Positions 1 to 10,470 are shown, counted from the stretch's first letter. The stretch: 64,000 nt of DNA from Deltaproteobacteria bacterium (GCA_016214955.1 JACRMN010000017.1:62001-126000); one strand, 5' to 3'. Program-made: numbers and translations. Notes: generated by a model from the letters alone, not told the origin.

Positions 1-1227
<1,227 letters not shown>

Positions 1228-1341
1228 AGGGAGGTGGAAACGTCTACCCTCTCGTGACGAATCAGGCAACTGCCTTCCTCGCCCTGGCCCACCCCCGCCC
1301 GGAAACGGGAAAGCGCCGGAAAGCCGTGCTATCTCCAGATC

Positions 1342-2847
1342 ATGCCCCACGGCCCCTCCGAAGACCTGGCCGCCGAGGCCCGGAAGCTCCCCCGGGCCGA
1401 CAGGCTCCTCCAGACGGCCGAGGCGGCGGGGCTCGTCGCCCGCCTGGGGCACGGCCCGGTCATGGATCGGGTGAGGGCGCTCCTCGAGGCGGAGCGGGAG
1501 CGGATCCTGGGCGGCGGTGCCTGCCCGCCGCCGGCTGAGATCGAGGCCAAGCTGCTGGAAATCCTCGCGGAAGATTCCCGGGGCGGGCTGCGGAGGGTCA
1601 TCAACGCCACCGGCGTCGTCATCCACACGAATCTCGGGCGGGCACCCCTCTCCGAGGCGGCGGTGGAGGCGATGCGGGCCGCCGCCGGCTACGTGAACCT
1701 GGAGTACGACCTCCGGGCCGGCGAGCGGGGCGACAGGTACGATCACGCCGCCGCCGCCCTGTGCCGCCTGACGGGTGCGGAAGCGGCACTGGTGGTGAAC
1801 AACAACGCCGCGGCCGTCATGCTGGCCCTGGCCAGCCTCTCGGGCGGCCGTCCGGGGGCCGCCGGGGCCACCCCGGTGGCGGGAGGGGCGCCGGACGCCG
1901 GCACGCACGCGCCCGAGGTCCCAGGCACGGGCCCCCGGCCCGAGGTCCCAGGTACGGGCTCCCGGCCCGAGGTGATCGTCTCGCGGGGGCAGCTCGTCGA
2001 GATCGGCGGCGGCTTCCGGGTGCCCGACGTGCTGCGCCGCTCCGGCTGTGCCCTCACCGAGGTGGGCACCACCAACCGAACCTACGCCCGCGACTACGAG
2101 GCGGCGGTGAACGAGCGGACCCGGATCCTGCTCTCGGTGCACCGCTCCAACTTCAAGCTCTCCGGCTTCGTCGCCGACCCCACGCTGGCCGAGCTGGTCG
2201 AGCTGGGCAGGCGCCACGCGCTCTGGACCGTGGACGACCTCGGCTCGGGCACGCTGCTCGAGACCCAGCCCTTCGGCCTCGGCGTCGAGCCCACGGTGCA
2301 GGAGCGGGTCGAGGCCGGGGCGGATCTGGTCTGCTTCTCGGGCGACAAGCTGCTGGGCGGGCCGCAGGCCGGCATCCTGGTGGGCCGGCGCGAGGCGGTC
2401 GATCGCGCCCGGCGCCATCCGCTGCTGCGGGCGCTGCGGGTGGACAAGATCGCGCTCGCCGGCCTCTCGGCCACGCTGGCCCACTACGAGCGCGGCGAGG
2501 CGCTCGGCCGGATCCCGGTGTGGCGCGCCATCTCCGTGGGCCAGGAGGCGCTCCAGGCCCGAGCCGAGCGCTGGCGCGCGGCGCTCATCGACGTGGCGCC
2601 CGGCGCCTCGGTGCGCGAGGGGCGCTCGGCGGTGGGCGGGGGCTCGCTCCCCGAGGTGACGCTGCCCACGCGGCTCCTGGCGCTGCCGGGGCCGGAGCGC
2701 GAGAAGCTCGCCGAGCGCCTGCGCCGGGGCGACCCGGCGGTGGTGGCCCGCATCGAGGAGGGGCTGCTGGTGCTGGACCCGCGCACCGTGCTGCCGGGCG
2801 AGGACGAGCCGCTCCTGGGCGCGCTGCGGAAGGCGCTGACGGGGTAG
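1342..2847 (+). CDS. selA: L-seryl-tRNA(Sec) selenium transferase
   Basis: SelA is a PLP enzyme that converts seryl-tRNA(Sec) to selenocysteinyl-tRNA(Sec) using selenophosphate. The 501-residue product has the typical N-terminal INATGVVIHTNLGRAPL segment. The cofactor-binding core is also there, with VDDLGSG and the Schiff-base lysine K336 in FSGDKLLGGPQAG. It is about 35-40 residues longer than usual because of a Gly/Pro/Ala-rich insert at about residues 170-209, which contains a tandem repeat. It is alone here: neither selB nor a tRNA-Sec gene is visible beside it. A TATCT -10-like motif lies 11 bases before the ATG, so the transcript may be nearly leaderless. That last point is inference. 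Confidence 0.95.
   Translation: MPHGPSEDLAAEARKLPRADRLLQTAEAAGLVARLGHGPVMDRVRALLEAERERILGGGACPPPAEIEAKLLEILAEDSRGGLRRVINATGVVIHTNLGRAPLSEAAVEAMRAAAGYVNLEYDLRAGERGDRYDHAAAALCRLTGAEAALVVNNNAAAVMLALASLSGGRPGAAGATPVAGGAPDAGTHAPEVPGTGPRPEVPGTGSRPEVIVSRGQLVEIGGGFRVPDVLRRSGCALTEVGTTNRTYARDYEAAVNERTRILLSVHRSNFKLSGFVADPTLAELVELGRRHALWTVDDLGSGTLLETQPFGLGVEPTVQERVEAGADLVCFSGDKLLGGPQAGILVGRREAVDRARRHPLLRALRVDKIALAGLSATLAHYERGEALGRIPVWRAISVGQEALQARAERWRAALIDVAPGASVREGRSAVGGGSLPEVTLPTRLLALPGPEREKLAERLRRGDPAVVARIEEGLLVLDPRTVLPGEDEPLLGALRKALTG
1912..1973 (+). repeat. 27-bp in-frame tandem repeat inside selA
   Basis: Two 27-bp units differing at two positions, plus the first 8 bases of a third, encode the nonapeptide PEVPGTGxR twice. 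They sit in the SelA insert and keep the reading frame. Copy number could vary between strains without breaking the gene. Confidence 0.85.
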
Positions 2848-2914
2848 AGGCGGGCGCGGCCACCCGCCCGGTGCGGGGATGCGGCGAGCGCGCCGGGGCG
2901 TGTACGATTCGCCC

Positions 2915-3478
2915 ATGGTGGAGGAGCGAGTCACCCGCGCGCTGCGGCGCGGCGACAGCGCGACAGCGGCGACCGAGGTCATCCGCGGGTACGGGCCGCA
3001 GGTGCTCGCCTATCTCGCCCGCGTCCTGCGCTCCGCGGAGGACGCGCACGACGCCTTCTCCTTCTTCGCCGAGTGGGTCTGGAAGGGGCTCGCGAGGTTC
3101 GAGGGCCGGAGCTCGGTGCGCGTGTGGGCCTACCGCGTCGCCTGGACCGCGGCGCTGCGCGTCCAGGAGGACGGCTGGCGCCGGCGGCGCGAAAGGTTCC
3201 CCAGCTCGATGGCCTCGCGCGTCGCCGCCGAGGTGCTCTCCCACGGTGCGCAGGCCGCGGAGCGGGAGGCGGAGGCGCTGGAGCGGCTCCGCTCCGCGCT
3301 CGAACCGGAGGAGCGCAGCCTGCTGGTCCTTCGGCTCGACCGCCGCCTCTCCTGGAAGGAGATTGCCCAGGTGATGGAGGCCGAGGGCCGAGCGCTCGAC
3401 GAGGCGGCCCTGCGCAAGCGGTTCGAGCGGCTGAAGGAGAAGCTCACCCGCCTGGCGCGGGGGGCGCGGACCGGCTAG
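2915..3478 (+). CDS. Small RNA polymerase sigma-70-like (ECF-type) factor
   Basis: This looks like an extracytoplasmic-function sigma factor. Region 2 covers about residues 20-75 (VLAYLARVLRSAEDAHDAF, then the aromatic helix FFAEWVWKGL). Region 4 covers about residues 125-180, with LEPEERSLLVLRLDRRLSW followed by a helix-turn-helix (KEIAQVMEAEG and LRKRFERLKEKL). Region 3 is absent, as expected for ECF factors. I chose the ATG that gives MVEERV because it lies just after a TACGAT -10-like hexamer. An in-frame ATG 36 bases upstream would add 12 residues that look unconserved. No anti-sigma gene is next to it, so its regulator and target genes cannot be read from this window. Confidence 0.8.
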   Translation: MVEERVTRALRRGDSATAATEVIRGYGPQVLAYLARVLRSAEDAHDAFSFFAEWVWKGLARFEGRSSVRVWAYRVAWTAALRVQEDGWRRRRERFPSSMASRVAAEVLSHGAQAAEREAEALERLRSALEPEERSLLVLRLDRRLSWKEIAQVMEAEGRALDEAALRKRFERLKEKLTRLARGARTG

Positions 3479-3629
3479 CCCGGCGCGCCGGGGCCGCGGG
3501 CCCGGGGAGCGCTCCGTCCGCCGTCGCGGTCTCGAGCCCGCGCGCCGAGCCCGGTCGCGCGTCACGTATTCCGGCCGCTGCGATCTCCAACTCGTTCGCG
3601 CCGCCCACTCGACTTCCCGGAGGTCCGCC

Positions 3630-5198
3630 ATGGCCGATCTGCGTTTTTCGCACCGAGCCGCCGCGCTGGTCCTGGTCCTCGGCGCCGCCTGCGGCGGAGG
3701 AGGGAAGGGAGACACGGTGGGAACCGCGAGTTGCACCATGATCGAAGGACAGCCGCCGGAGACGAGCTGCACCGAGATCGTCGATGCCGGTGCGGACCTG
3801 CGGAGCCAGTTCACCGCGCTGTGCACGCCGGCGGGTACCGGGGCAGCGACCGCCACGCCCGGTTCCGGCTGTCCGGCCGGCTCCGTGGCGCGCTGCACCT
3901 ACCGGGGTCCGCGGGTCATGACCGGGCTCTTCGCGCTTCCGGCCGGCGTCTCCATGCACATCCGCGTCTACACTCCCGCGTCGATCCCGGGCTACCAGGA
4001 CGCCTGCGCCATCGATGGCGGAACCTGGGTGGGCCCGGGCGCCACGGTATCCGGGAGCGTCGCCGGTGCCACCGCCCCAGGTGCGCAGCTCGACCTCGCG
4101 GGCCCCATTCACCTCACGGTCACCGCGGCCGCGAACGGAAGCTACTCCTTCGCAAACGTGCCCTACGGGACCTACACCCTCACGCCGTCGCTCGCCGGGT
4201 ACAACTTCCAGCCGGCCAGCCGGAGCGTGACGGTCGCCGGGGCCTCGAGCGCGGGGAACGACTTCGTGTGGGGAAGGGCCTGGTCGGGGAGCGGAGGTGG
4301 GGTCTGGCGGTACCACCGCGTGATCCCCGTCGCCGGTTCGTCGGCCGCCGCCGTGAGCGACTACCCCGTGGCCGTCGACCTCGACTCGGCGTCCCTCGTG
4401 GCGGCCGGCAAGCTCCAGGCCGGAGGCGGGGACCTCCGCTTCTCCGGGTCCGACGGGCAGGAGCTCGCCTGGTGGATCGAGTCGGGTCTGGGGACCGCGG
4501 CGACCCGCATCTGGGTGCGCCTCGGCGCCATTCCCACGAGCGGCTCCTCCGTCCTGGTCCACTACGGCAACCCGAGCGCCACCTTGGTCGGTCCGCTGGC
4601 GCACTCGGCGACGGCCACGTTCGCCTTCTTCGACGGCTTCGACGCGGCGCTCGCCTCTTCCTCCTGGTCCGGCAACCAGCGGTGGACGCAGCCGTCCGTC
4701 CAGGGCGGCGTGGCCCGCTTCTCGGCCACGGCCCCGGCCGGCTCGGCGAGCGGCCGGGAGCTGCAGACCAGCCCGTCCTTCACCGGCGGTGTCGCGGCCG
4801 AGTTCGGTATGACGATGGACGCCGCCCCGACCCCCTCCTGGAAATCGGCGGCGTTCATCGCCCGGATCGGGGCCCCGTCGACCGCGTACGGGACGCCGCT
4901 CGCGAAGGTCGCCACGGGCTGGTGGTCGAACGGCGTCCAGGAGTGCGCCGCGGTCAATGCGTCCTACCTTGGCCGGATGATCGTCGACGCCTCCGCCAGG
5001 ACGCTGCAGCTCTACCTGGGCCAAACCCTTTGCGGTACGGCCTCGTTCCCGGCCCTCACCGCGCCCTTCGTCTTCAACCTCACGGCCGAGGTCGGCGGAG
5101 GATCGATCACCGTCGACCTCGCGGACTTCCGGGTGCGGCCGTACGTCAACCCCGAGCCCGCCGCCGGCGCGGCCGGCGTCGAGCAGGCGGTGTACTGA
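3630..5198 (+). CDS. Secreted lipoprotein with CarboxypepD_reg-like and DUF2341-like domains
   Basis: The 522-residue protein begins with a signal peptide ending in a lipobox (VLGAAC), so it should be lipid-anchored. Residues about 30-130 are Cys-containing and unrecognised. A beta-sandwich of the carboxypeptidase-regulatory/SpaA type follows (GSVAGAT, then YTLTPSLAGYNFQPASRSV). A DUF2341-type module comes next (DYPVAVDLDSASL, then VLVHYGNPSA), and the C-terminal part resembles a lectin-like jelly roll. A good ribosome site (GGAGG) lies 7 bases before the ATG. The small beta-sandwich is shared with the propeller lipoprotein at 8.3 kb. Its role is unknown, but surface binding of glycans or peptides is plausible. 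Confidence 0.75.
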   Translation: MADLRFSHRAAALVLVLGAACGGGGKGDTVGTASCTMIEGQPPETSCTEIVDAGADLRSQFTALCTPAGTGAATATPGSGCPAGSVARCTYRGPRVMTGLFALPAGVSMHIRVYTPASIPGYQDACAIDGGTWVGPGATVSGSVAGATAPGAQLDLAGPIHLTVTAAANGSYSFANVPYGTYTLTPSLAGYNFQPASRSVTVAGASSAGNDFVWGRAWSGSGGGVWRYHRVIPVAGSSAAAVSDYPVAVDLDSASLVAAGKLQAGGGDLRFSGSDGQELAWWIESGLGTAATRIWVRLGAIPTSGSSVLVHYGNPSATLVGPLAHSATATFAFFDGFDAALASSSWSGNQRWTQPSVQGGVARFSATAPAGSASGRELQTSPSFTGGVAAEFGMTMDAAPTPSWKSAAFIARIGAPSTAYGTPLAKVATGWWSNGVQECAAVNASYLGRMIVDASARTLQLYLGQTLCGTASFPALTAPFVFNLTAEVGGGSITVDLADFRVRPYVNPEPAAGAAGVEQAVY

Positions 5199-5225
5199 CG
5201 GTGATGCGATGCCGCGTGCGCGCGG

Positions 5226-6887
5226 CTACGGCCCGAAAGCTGCCGTCCAGACGCGCCGCTCTCCGGCCTCCACCTGGATCCAGACCTCGCGCGCACCATA
5301 CTCCGGGTGTATGGCGCGGACGGCGTGGCGGCCCGCCGCCAGGCGCACCTCGCGGGGCGTCTCGCCGAGGGGCTCGCCGTCGACGCTCACCTCGGCCCAG
5401 GGCAAGGCGTCGAGCACCAGCAGGGCCTCGCCGGAGGTCGGCGGGGGCGTCGGCAGGAGCCCGCGCTGCCCGGCGACGGTGCGGATGGCAGTGGGCGCCT
5501 TCGGCGGAGGGTCGGTCCGGCGCGCGACGCGGGCCGTCCGCGCCTGACCCGGAAGCTCTCGCGCCCTGTCTCCGCCGGGAGGCGACGTCTGCATGGCCGG
5601 CGGCGCCCCCGAGGTCGATGGCTGCGGAAGGGCCACCGGCGGGAGTGCGGCCTCCGCCGCGCGCTCCGGGGCCGGCGCCGCGCCGGGTGGCACGGCGGCT
5701 GCGCCCGCCCGCGACCCCTGCCAGCCGAGGATCGCCGTACCCAGGGCAAGCAGCATCGCGAGCGCGACGCCCGCGCCTGCGGCCCGGCCCGATACCCGCC
5801 GCATCCTGCCGCTGCCAGGCCCAGGGCCGGGCCCTGCAAGGCGGTACTGCGCGGGAAGCGCCAGGGTGTCGGCCTCCGGAACGCGGGGCAAGGGGCGGCG
5901 GCCTCCCGGTGCCCCCGCCCCGCACGCCAGCAGCGCGTTCCGCATCTCCTCGGCCGATGCCGGCCGGTCCTCGCGCTGCTTGCGGAGCGCCCAGGCGACC
6001 ACCGCCTCCAGCGCCGGAGCGACGATCGCCGCCGGCCTCCTGGTGCGAATCGGTGGCAGCTCGTCCTCGGCGTGCCGGGCCAGCACCCCCAGGACGGTGG
6101 GCGCCTCGAAGGGGAGCACGCCCGCGAGCGCCTCGTACAGGAGCACGCCCACGGAGTAGAGATCGCTCCGGGGGTCGAGCGCCTCGCCGCGAGCCTGCTC
6201 CGGGCTCATGTAGGCCGGCGTGCCGTAGATGGTCCCGTGGTGCGTGATGCGGGCCTCGGGCTCCCCACCGCCGACCAGCTGGGCGATCCCGAAGTCGAGC
6301 ACCGTCACCAGCTCGCGGCCCTCCTGCATGCGCAGCATGACGTTGGCCGGCTTCAGGTCGCGGTGGACGACGCCGCAGGCGTGGGCCGCGGCGAGCGCCG
6401 CCAGCACCTGGGCGCCGAGTTCCACCACCCGGGCGTCGCCGAGCGGCCACTCCTCCGCGATCGCGCGGGCGAGCGTCCGGCCGGGGACGTACTCCATCGC
6501 CAGGTAGGGGGTGCCGTCGTCGGTGGAGCCCGAGCCGAGCAGGCGGATGGAGCTGGGGTGCACCACCCGCGCCGCAGCCTGAGCCTCCTGGTGGAAGCGC
6601 CGGGCGACCGAGGGGTCGGAGGCCAGGTCGCTGCGAAGCAGCTTCACCACCGCCTGCCGATCGCTCCCCACGATCTGAGCCCTGTAGACGCTGCCCATCC
6701 CGCCGCGGCCCAGCAGGTGTTCCAGGAAGTACTGGCCGCCGATGGTCTCGCCGATGCGGGGGTCGGGGGTACCGCCCCAGCCCTCGCCCGAGGCCAGCGG
6801 GCCGGATTGCTCCACCCTGGCGCCGCAGGACGCACAGTGAAGCGCGCCGGCAGGCGCGCTCCGGTGGCACTCCCCACACCGAGTCAT
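5226..6887 (-). CDS. Transmembrane Ser/Thr protein kinase with zinc ribbon and PEGA domain
   Basis: This is a eukaryotic-type (Hanks) kinase of 553 residues. An N-terminal zinc ribbon (CGECH and CASCG) precedes the kinase domain at about residues 50-310. That domain has the glycine loop GRGGMGSVY, an ATP-anchoring lysine in VVKLL, the catalytic loop HRDLKPANV, DFG and the SPEQ segment, so it should be active. A transmembrane helix at about 365-385 follows, then an Ala/Pro-rich linker and a PEGA-like domain at about 490-550 (EVSVDGEPLGETPREVRL). The kinase domain is cytoplasmic and the PEGA part outside. It is divergent from the FHA-kinase at 7.0 kb and may share its control region. Confidence 0.9.
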   Translation of the reverse strand: MTRCGECHRSAPAGALHCASCGARVEQSGPLASGEGWGGTPDPRIGETIGGQYFLEHLLGRGGMGSVYRAQIVGSDRQAVVKLLRSDLASDPSVARRFHQEAQAAARVVHPSSIRLLGSGSTDDGTPYLAMEYVPGRTLARAIAEEWPLGDARVVELGAQVLAALAAAHACGVVHRDLKPANVMLRMQEGRELVTVLDFGIAQLVGGGEPEARITHHGTIYGTPAYMSPEQARGEALDPRSDLYSVGVLLYEALAGVLPFEAPTVLGVLARHAEDELPPIRTRRPAAIVAPALEAVVAWALRKQREDRPASAEEMRNALLACGAGAPGGRRPLPRVPEADTLALPAQYRLAGPGPGPGSGRMRRVSGRAAGAGVALAMLLALGTAILGWQGSRAGAAAVPPGAAPAPERAAEAALPPVALPQPSTSGAPPAMQTSPPGGDRARELPGQARTARVARRTDPPPKAPTAIRTVAGQRGLLPTPPPTSGEALLVLDALPWAEVSVDGEPLGETPREVRLAAGRHAVRAIHPEYGAREVWIQVEAGERRVWTAAFGP

Positions 6888-6976
6888 GACCTGGGAAGGG
6901 TAGCACAGGGGGTGGCGCGGAGAGTCCGTCCCCAGACTCAGGGTCTACCGCGGGGTGGGGCGCTTCGCTAGAGTGG

Positions 6977-7001
6977 CGGCTCGGCTCGGCTCGGCTCGGC
7001 G
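6977..7001. repeat. Pentanucleotide CGGCT tandem repeat between divergent kinase genes
   Basis: Four perfect CGGCT units and one variant (CGGCG) lie between a TAGAGT -10-like motif and the ribosome site of the FHA-kinase gene. The repeat is therefore in that gene's likely 5' untranslated or promoter region. A change in copy number would alter spacing in 5-bp steps. Confidence 0.8.
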
Positions 7002-7016
7002 GTGAGGGGGAAGCGC

Positions 7017-8330
7017 GTGGAGCCGCTCGTCATCCAGATCGAGGACGCGGAGACGCACACACGGGCCCGCTACGCCTTCATGCGCTCGCCGGTGCGCATC
7101 GGGCGGAGGGTCGAGAGCGACGTGGCGCTCCCCAGCCCCTTCGTGTCGGCCTGCCACGGCATGGTGCAGTTCGACGATCGCGCCGCCTGGTACACCGACC
7201 TCGGATCGCGAAACGGATCGCTGGTGGACGGCATGGCGGTGGCGTCCGCGCCTGTGCAGCTGCGGCCGGGAGCCGAGCTGCGGATCGGCCCCGTGCGCCT
7301 GCGCTTCGATCGGCGCAGCCCCGGCTTGCGCGCGGCCGGGGACTCGACCTCGGGCGCCTCCGCATCCTGCCCCTCCTCGGAGGCGATCGGCGAGGTTCTC
7401 GAGCGGCTCGCCCGCGCGCCGGAGCCGGACCTCGGCACCGTATGGGCGGCCAGCCTCCATTCCGGGATGGTCGTGGGGCGGTTCGAGATCCTGCGGGAGA
7501 TCGGCCGCGGTGGGTTCGGGGTGGTGTACGAGGCGCGCGACGGGCAGCTGGGACGGCGGGTCGCCCTGAAGGTCGTGAAGCCCGGCGGTGGGGAGCGCGC
7601 CCGGGACGGGTGGCTTCGGCGCGAGGCCGAGGCCGCGGCCCGGCTCAGCCACCCCAACATCGTGACCCTCTTCGACATGTGCTCCTGGGAGGGAGGCCCC
7701 TACCTGGTCCTCGAGCTCCTGCGGGGCGAGACGCTGGCCGAGCGGCTACGGCGAGGTCCCCTGCCGCTCGGCCAGGCGCTCCCGGTGGCCGTCGACGTGG
7801 CCAGGGCGCTCGCCCACGCCCACGCGGTCGGGGTCCTGCACCGCGACCTCAAGCCAGGCAACGTCTTCCTCACGGCCGAAGGCTTCGCGAAGGTTCTCGA
7901 TTTCGGGCTGGCCCAGGTCCTGGGGCCCGGCGCCCGGTACGACGGGGGAACGCCGCGCTACATGGCGCCCGAGCAGCGGACGCGAGGGTCCGAGGACGCC
8001 CGCACCGACGTCTGGTCGGCGGGGCTGCTCCTCCACGAGACCTTGACCTGCCGCGTCCCCGGCCCGGGGGCGGCGCTCGACCTCCCGGGCGCGCCCGAGC
8101 CGCTGCTGGGGCTGCTCGGGTCGGCCCTCGCCGAGCGCCCGGAGGAGCGCCCGGCGGACGGCAGGGCCTGGCTGGAGGCCCTCCTCCGCCTCGAGCGGGC
8201 GGTGGCCCCGGAGCTCTGGGGAGCGCACCCCGCGACCGAGTCCTCTCCGGCCGTCACATCGGGGCGGGTCACCGATCTTCATGACGGGCGGGTCCACCCG
8301 GGCCCCAGCACCGAAGTGGAGCGCGCATGA
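7017..8330 (+). CDS. FHA domain-Ser/Thr protein kinase
   Basis: An N-terminal FHA domain (about residues 1-100; IGRR, then DLGSRNGSLVDG), which binds phosphothreonine, is followed by a Hanks-type kinase from about residue 155. The kinase has GRGGFGVVYEARDG, VALKVV, HRDLKPGNV, DFG and MAPEQ. No transmembrane helix is seen, so it should be cytosolic. FHA before the kinase suggests that it docks on phosphorylated partners or on itself. I chose the GTG at 7017 because GAGGGGG lies about 6 bases upstream; an earlier GTG at 7002 has no such site. Its stop overlaps the start of the next gene (ATGA), so the two are probably translated together. Confidence 0.9.
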   Translation: MEPLVIQIEDAETHTRARYAFMRSPVRIGRRVESDVALPSPFVSACHGMVQFDDRAAWYTDLGSRNGSLVDGMAVASAPVQLRPGAELRIGPVRLRFDRRSPGLRAAGDSTSGASASCPSSEAIGEVLERLARAPEPDLGTVWAASLHSGMVVGRFEILREIGRGGFGVVYEARDGQLGRRVALKVVKPGGGERARDGWLRREAEAAARLSHPNIVTLFDMCSWEGGPYLVLELLRGETLAERLRRGPLPLGQALPVAVDVARALAHAHAVGVLHRDLKPGNVFLTAEGFAKVLDFGLAQVLGPGARYDGGTPRYMAPEQRTRGSEDARTDVWSAGLLLHETLTCRVPGPGAALDLPGAPEPLLGLLGSALAERPEERPADGRAWLEALLRLERAVAPELWGAHPATESSPAVTSGRVTDLHDGRVHPGPSTEVERA

Positions 8331-10408
8331 CGTCGAGGCCCGGCAGGGGCGGGATGGCCGCGCTGGGGCTCCTCTTCCTCGGAGCATGCGGGCGCACGGC
8401 GCCCCTCCCGCAGGTGTCCCAGCTCTCCGGCCGCGTGGAAGGGGAGGTGGTCGAGGGGGTGACAGTGGCGCTGTCGGGCCCTGTCGAGTCCACGGTCCGA
8501 ACCGACGCCGCCGGGGCGTTCAGGTTCAGCCGGGTGGTCAACGGGGACTACACGCTCACACCCTCCAGCGCCGCGGGCCATGCCTTCACGCCGGCGCGGC
8601 GGACCGTGCGCCTCGCGGACCAGGATGCCGCTGGCCTCGACTTCTCCTCCTGGGTCCCGTGCACCGCCGCCGGCGCATGGGACCAGCAGATCTGGGGGCC
8701 CGCCGTGGAGCTGAGCGGCGTGGCCTACTCCGACTCGCTGGCCGTCGTCGTGGGGGCGGAAGGCACCGTGCTGACCTCCACCGGCGGTGCGGCCTGGACC
8801 GCCCTGGCCACGCCCCTGCCGCAGGCGAACGCCTACCGGGACGTGGCCCGCGGCGGCGGGCTCTTCGTCGCGGTGGGCGCGAGCGGCGCCGCGCCCTCGA
8901 CCAGTGCGGTCATCGCCACCTCCGGCGACGGCCTCGCCTGGACGGAGCGCGCGCCGGCGATCGCGCCCGGCCTCAACGGAGTGGCCTTCGGCAACGGCGT
9001 CTTCGTGGCCGCTGGCGACCTGGGGTCGCTGCAGCGCTCGACCGACGGGATCTCCTGGAGCGCCGTTCCCTCCGGGACCGCCGAGCACCTGCAGGGCGTG
9101 CGTTTCGCGAACGGGCTCTTCCTGGCAACCGGCCATGCCGGCACGGTCCTCTCGTCGGCCGACGGTCTCTCCTGGGTGGAGGCGCGCATCGACCCCGACC
9201 TGATCCTCTCGGACATCTCGCACGGAGCCGGGCTCTACGTCGCCGTGGGCGTGAGCGCGGCAGGCGCAGGAGGCAGGATCCTCACCTCGCCCGACCTGGT
9301 CACCTGGGCGGACGTGGCGCCATCGGGCCTCCCGGTTCCGCTGCGGCGCGTCGCATGGGGAGGCGGGCTCTTCGTGGCGGTGGGCGACGGCCTGCTCACC
9401 TCGCGGGACGGGACCGCGTGGAAACGGGATCTGAACTGGCCCGCCGCCGCGTTCGCGGGCCGGGCGGTCGCCTGGGCGGGCGACCGGCTCGTGGCTGCGG
9501 GCCTCGGCGTCATCCTCAGTGCGGTGCCCGCTGTCGAGCCCTGCACCATGACCCGCTGGACCACGCGCTCCTCGGGAAGCACGAGCGACCTCTATGGTCT
9601 GGCATGGTCGGGGACGCGGGCCGTCGCGGTGGGCCACGGCGGCACCATCCTCACCTCGCCGGACGCCGAGAGCTGGCTACCGATCGAGCCGCCCAAGCCC
9701 GCCACCCACTTCTTCACCCACCTGGCGCACGGCGGCGGCCTGTTCGTCGCCGTCGGGACCCGGGGCGAGGGCACGCACTTCGGAGCCCTCATCTCCACGT
9801 CGCCCGACGGGCTCGTCTGGACCGACCGCACGCCCGGCGCGTCGCCCGGCCTGAACGGCGTGGCGTACGGAAACGGGGCCTGGGTTGCGGCGGGTAACCT
9901 GGGATCGCTGCAGCGCTCCACGGACGGCGTGGGCTGGTCCGCGGTGGACTCGACGACCAGCAACCACCTGAACGGCGTCAGCTTCGCCAATGGTCGCTTC
10001 CTGGTGTCCGGGCACTCGGGCGTGCTGCTCACCTCCGTCGACGGCCTCGCCTGGACCCCTTACAACGCCGGTGTCACCGTCCAGGTCACCGACGCGACCT
10101 GGGTGGACGGTCGCTACGTCGTGGTCGGCAACCCGATGATCGGGGGCGGCGCCGCCAAGATCCTCACCTCGCCCGACCTGGTGGCCTGGACCGATCACTC
10201 TCCGGTCTCGACTCCCACGTATCTGCGCCGCGTGCTCTACGGCCGCGGGGCCTTCCTGGCGATGGGAAACGCGCTCGCCACCTCGCCCGACGCCGTCGCC
10301 TGGGCCGCGCCGGACCTCGCCTCCGGCGCCAGCGGCAGCGCAGCCGCATGGGTGGGGGACCGGCTGGTCGTCGTCGGCGACGGGGGCCGCATCCACACCT
10401 CTCCCTAG
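8327..10408 (+). CDS. Lipoprotein with two tandem seven-bladed beta-propellers
   Basis: After a signal peptide and lipobox (LGAC), residues about 35-110 form a small beta-sandwich like the one in the DUF2341 lipoprotein (YTLTPSSAAGHAFTPARRTV). The rest is two homologous halves of about 290 residues, each opening with CT and a Trp-containing strand. Each half has seven repeats of the pattern L-x-x-V-x-x-x-x-G-x-F-V-A-V-G followed by S-x-D-G-x-x-W. The third repeat in both halves contains GSLQRSTDG. Such repeats occur in BNR/sialidase-like and YCF48-like propellers. No catalytic signature is visible. Its ATGA overlap with the FHA-kinase gene ties it to that signalling pair. Function unknown. 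Confidence 0.85.
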   Translation: MTSRPGRGGMAALGLLFLGACGRTAPLPQVSQLSGRVEGEVVEGVTVALSGPVESTVRTDAAGAFRFSRVVNGDYTLTPSSAAGHAFTPARRTVRLADQDAAGLDFSSWVPCTAAGAWDQQIWGPAVELSGVAYSDSLAVVVGAEGTVLTSTGGAAWTALATPLPQANAYRDVARGGGLFVAVGASGAAPSTSAVIATSGDGLAWTERAPAIAPGLNGVAFGNGVFVAAGDLGSLQRSTDGISWSAVPSGTAEHLQGVRFANGLFLATGHAGTVLSSADGLSWVEARIDPDLILSDISHGAGLYVAVGVSAAGAGGRILTSPDLVTWADVAPSGLPVPLRRVAWGGGLFVAVGDGLLTSRDGTAWKRDLNWPAAAFAGRAVAWAGDRLVAAGLGVILSAVPAVEPCTMTRWTTRSSGSTSDLYGLAWSGTRAVAVGHGGTILTSPDAESWLPIEPPKPATHFFTHLAHGGGLFVAVGTRGEGTHFGALISTSPDGLVWTDRTPGASPGLNGVAYGNGAWVAAGNLGSLQRSTDGVGWSAVDSTTSNHLNGVSFANGRFLVSGHSGVLLTSVDGLAWTPYNAGVTVQVTDATWVDGRYVVVGNPMIGGGAAKILTSPDLVAWTDHSPVSTPTYLRRVLYGRGAFLAMGNALATSPDAVAWAAPDLASGASGSAAAWVGDRLVVVGDGGRIHTSP

Positions 10409-10470
10409 CCCGGGCCGGAAGGGGAGGCACGGCCCGCAAGCGGCCGGTGTGAGGCCGCCGGAGGATCGCG

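Noticed and set aside
3480-3493. Perfect palindrome CCCGGCGCGCCGGG after the sigma-factor gene as terminator
   Set aside because: Only GC, no loop and no T-tract. Such palindromes are frequent at this base composition.
6866-6882. The 15-mer TGGCACTCCCCACAC shared by the kinase start and the nifH leader
   Set aside because: One shared 15-mer is expected by chance in 64 kb. In the kinase it simply encodes the zinc-ribbon residues CGECH.
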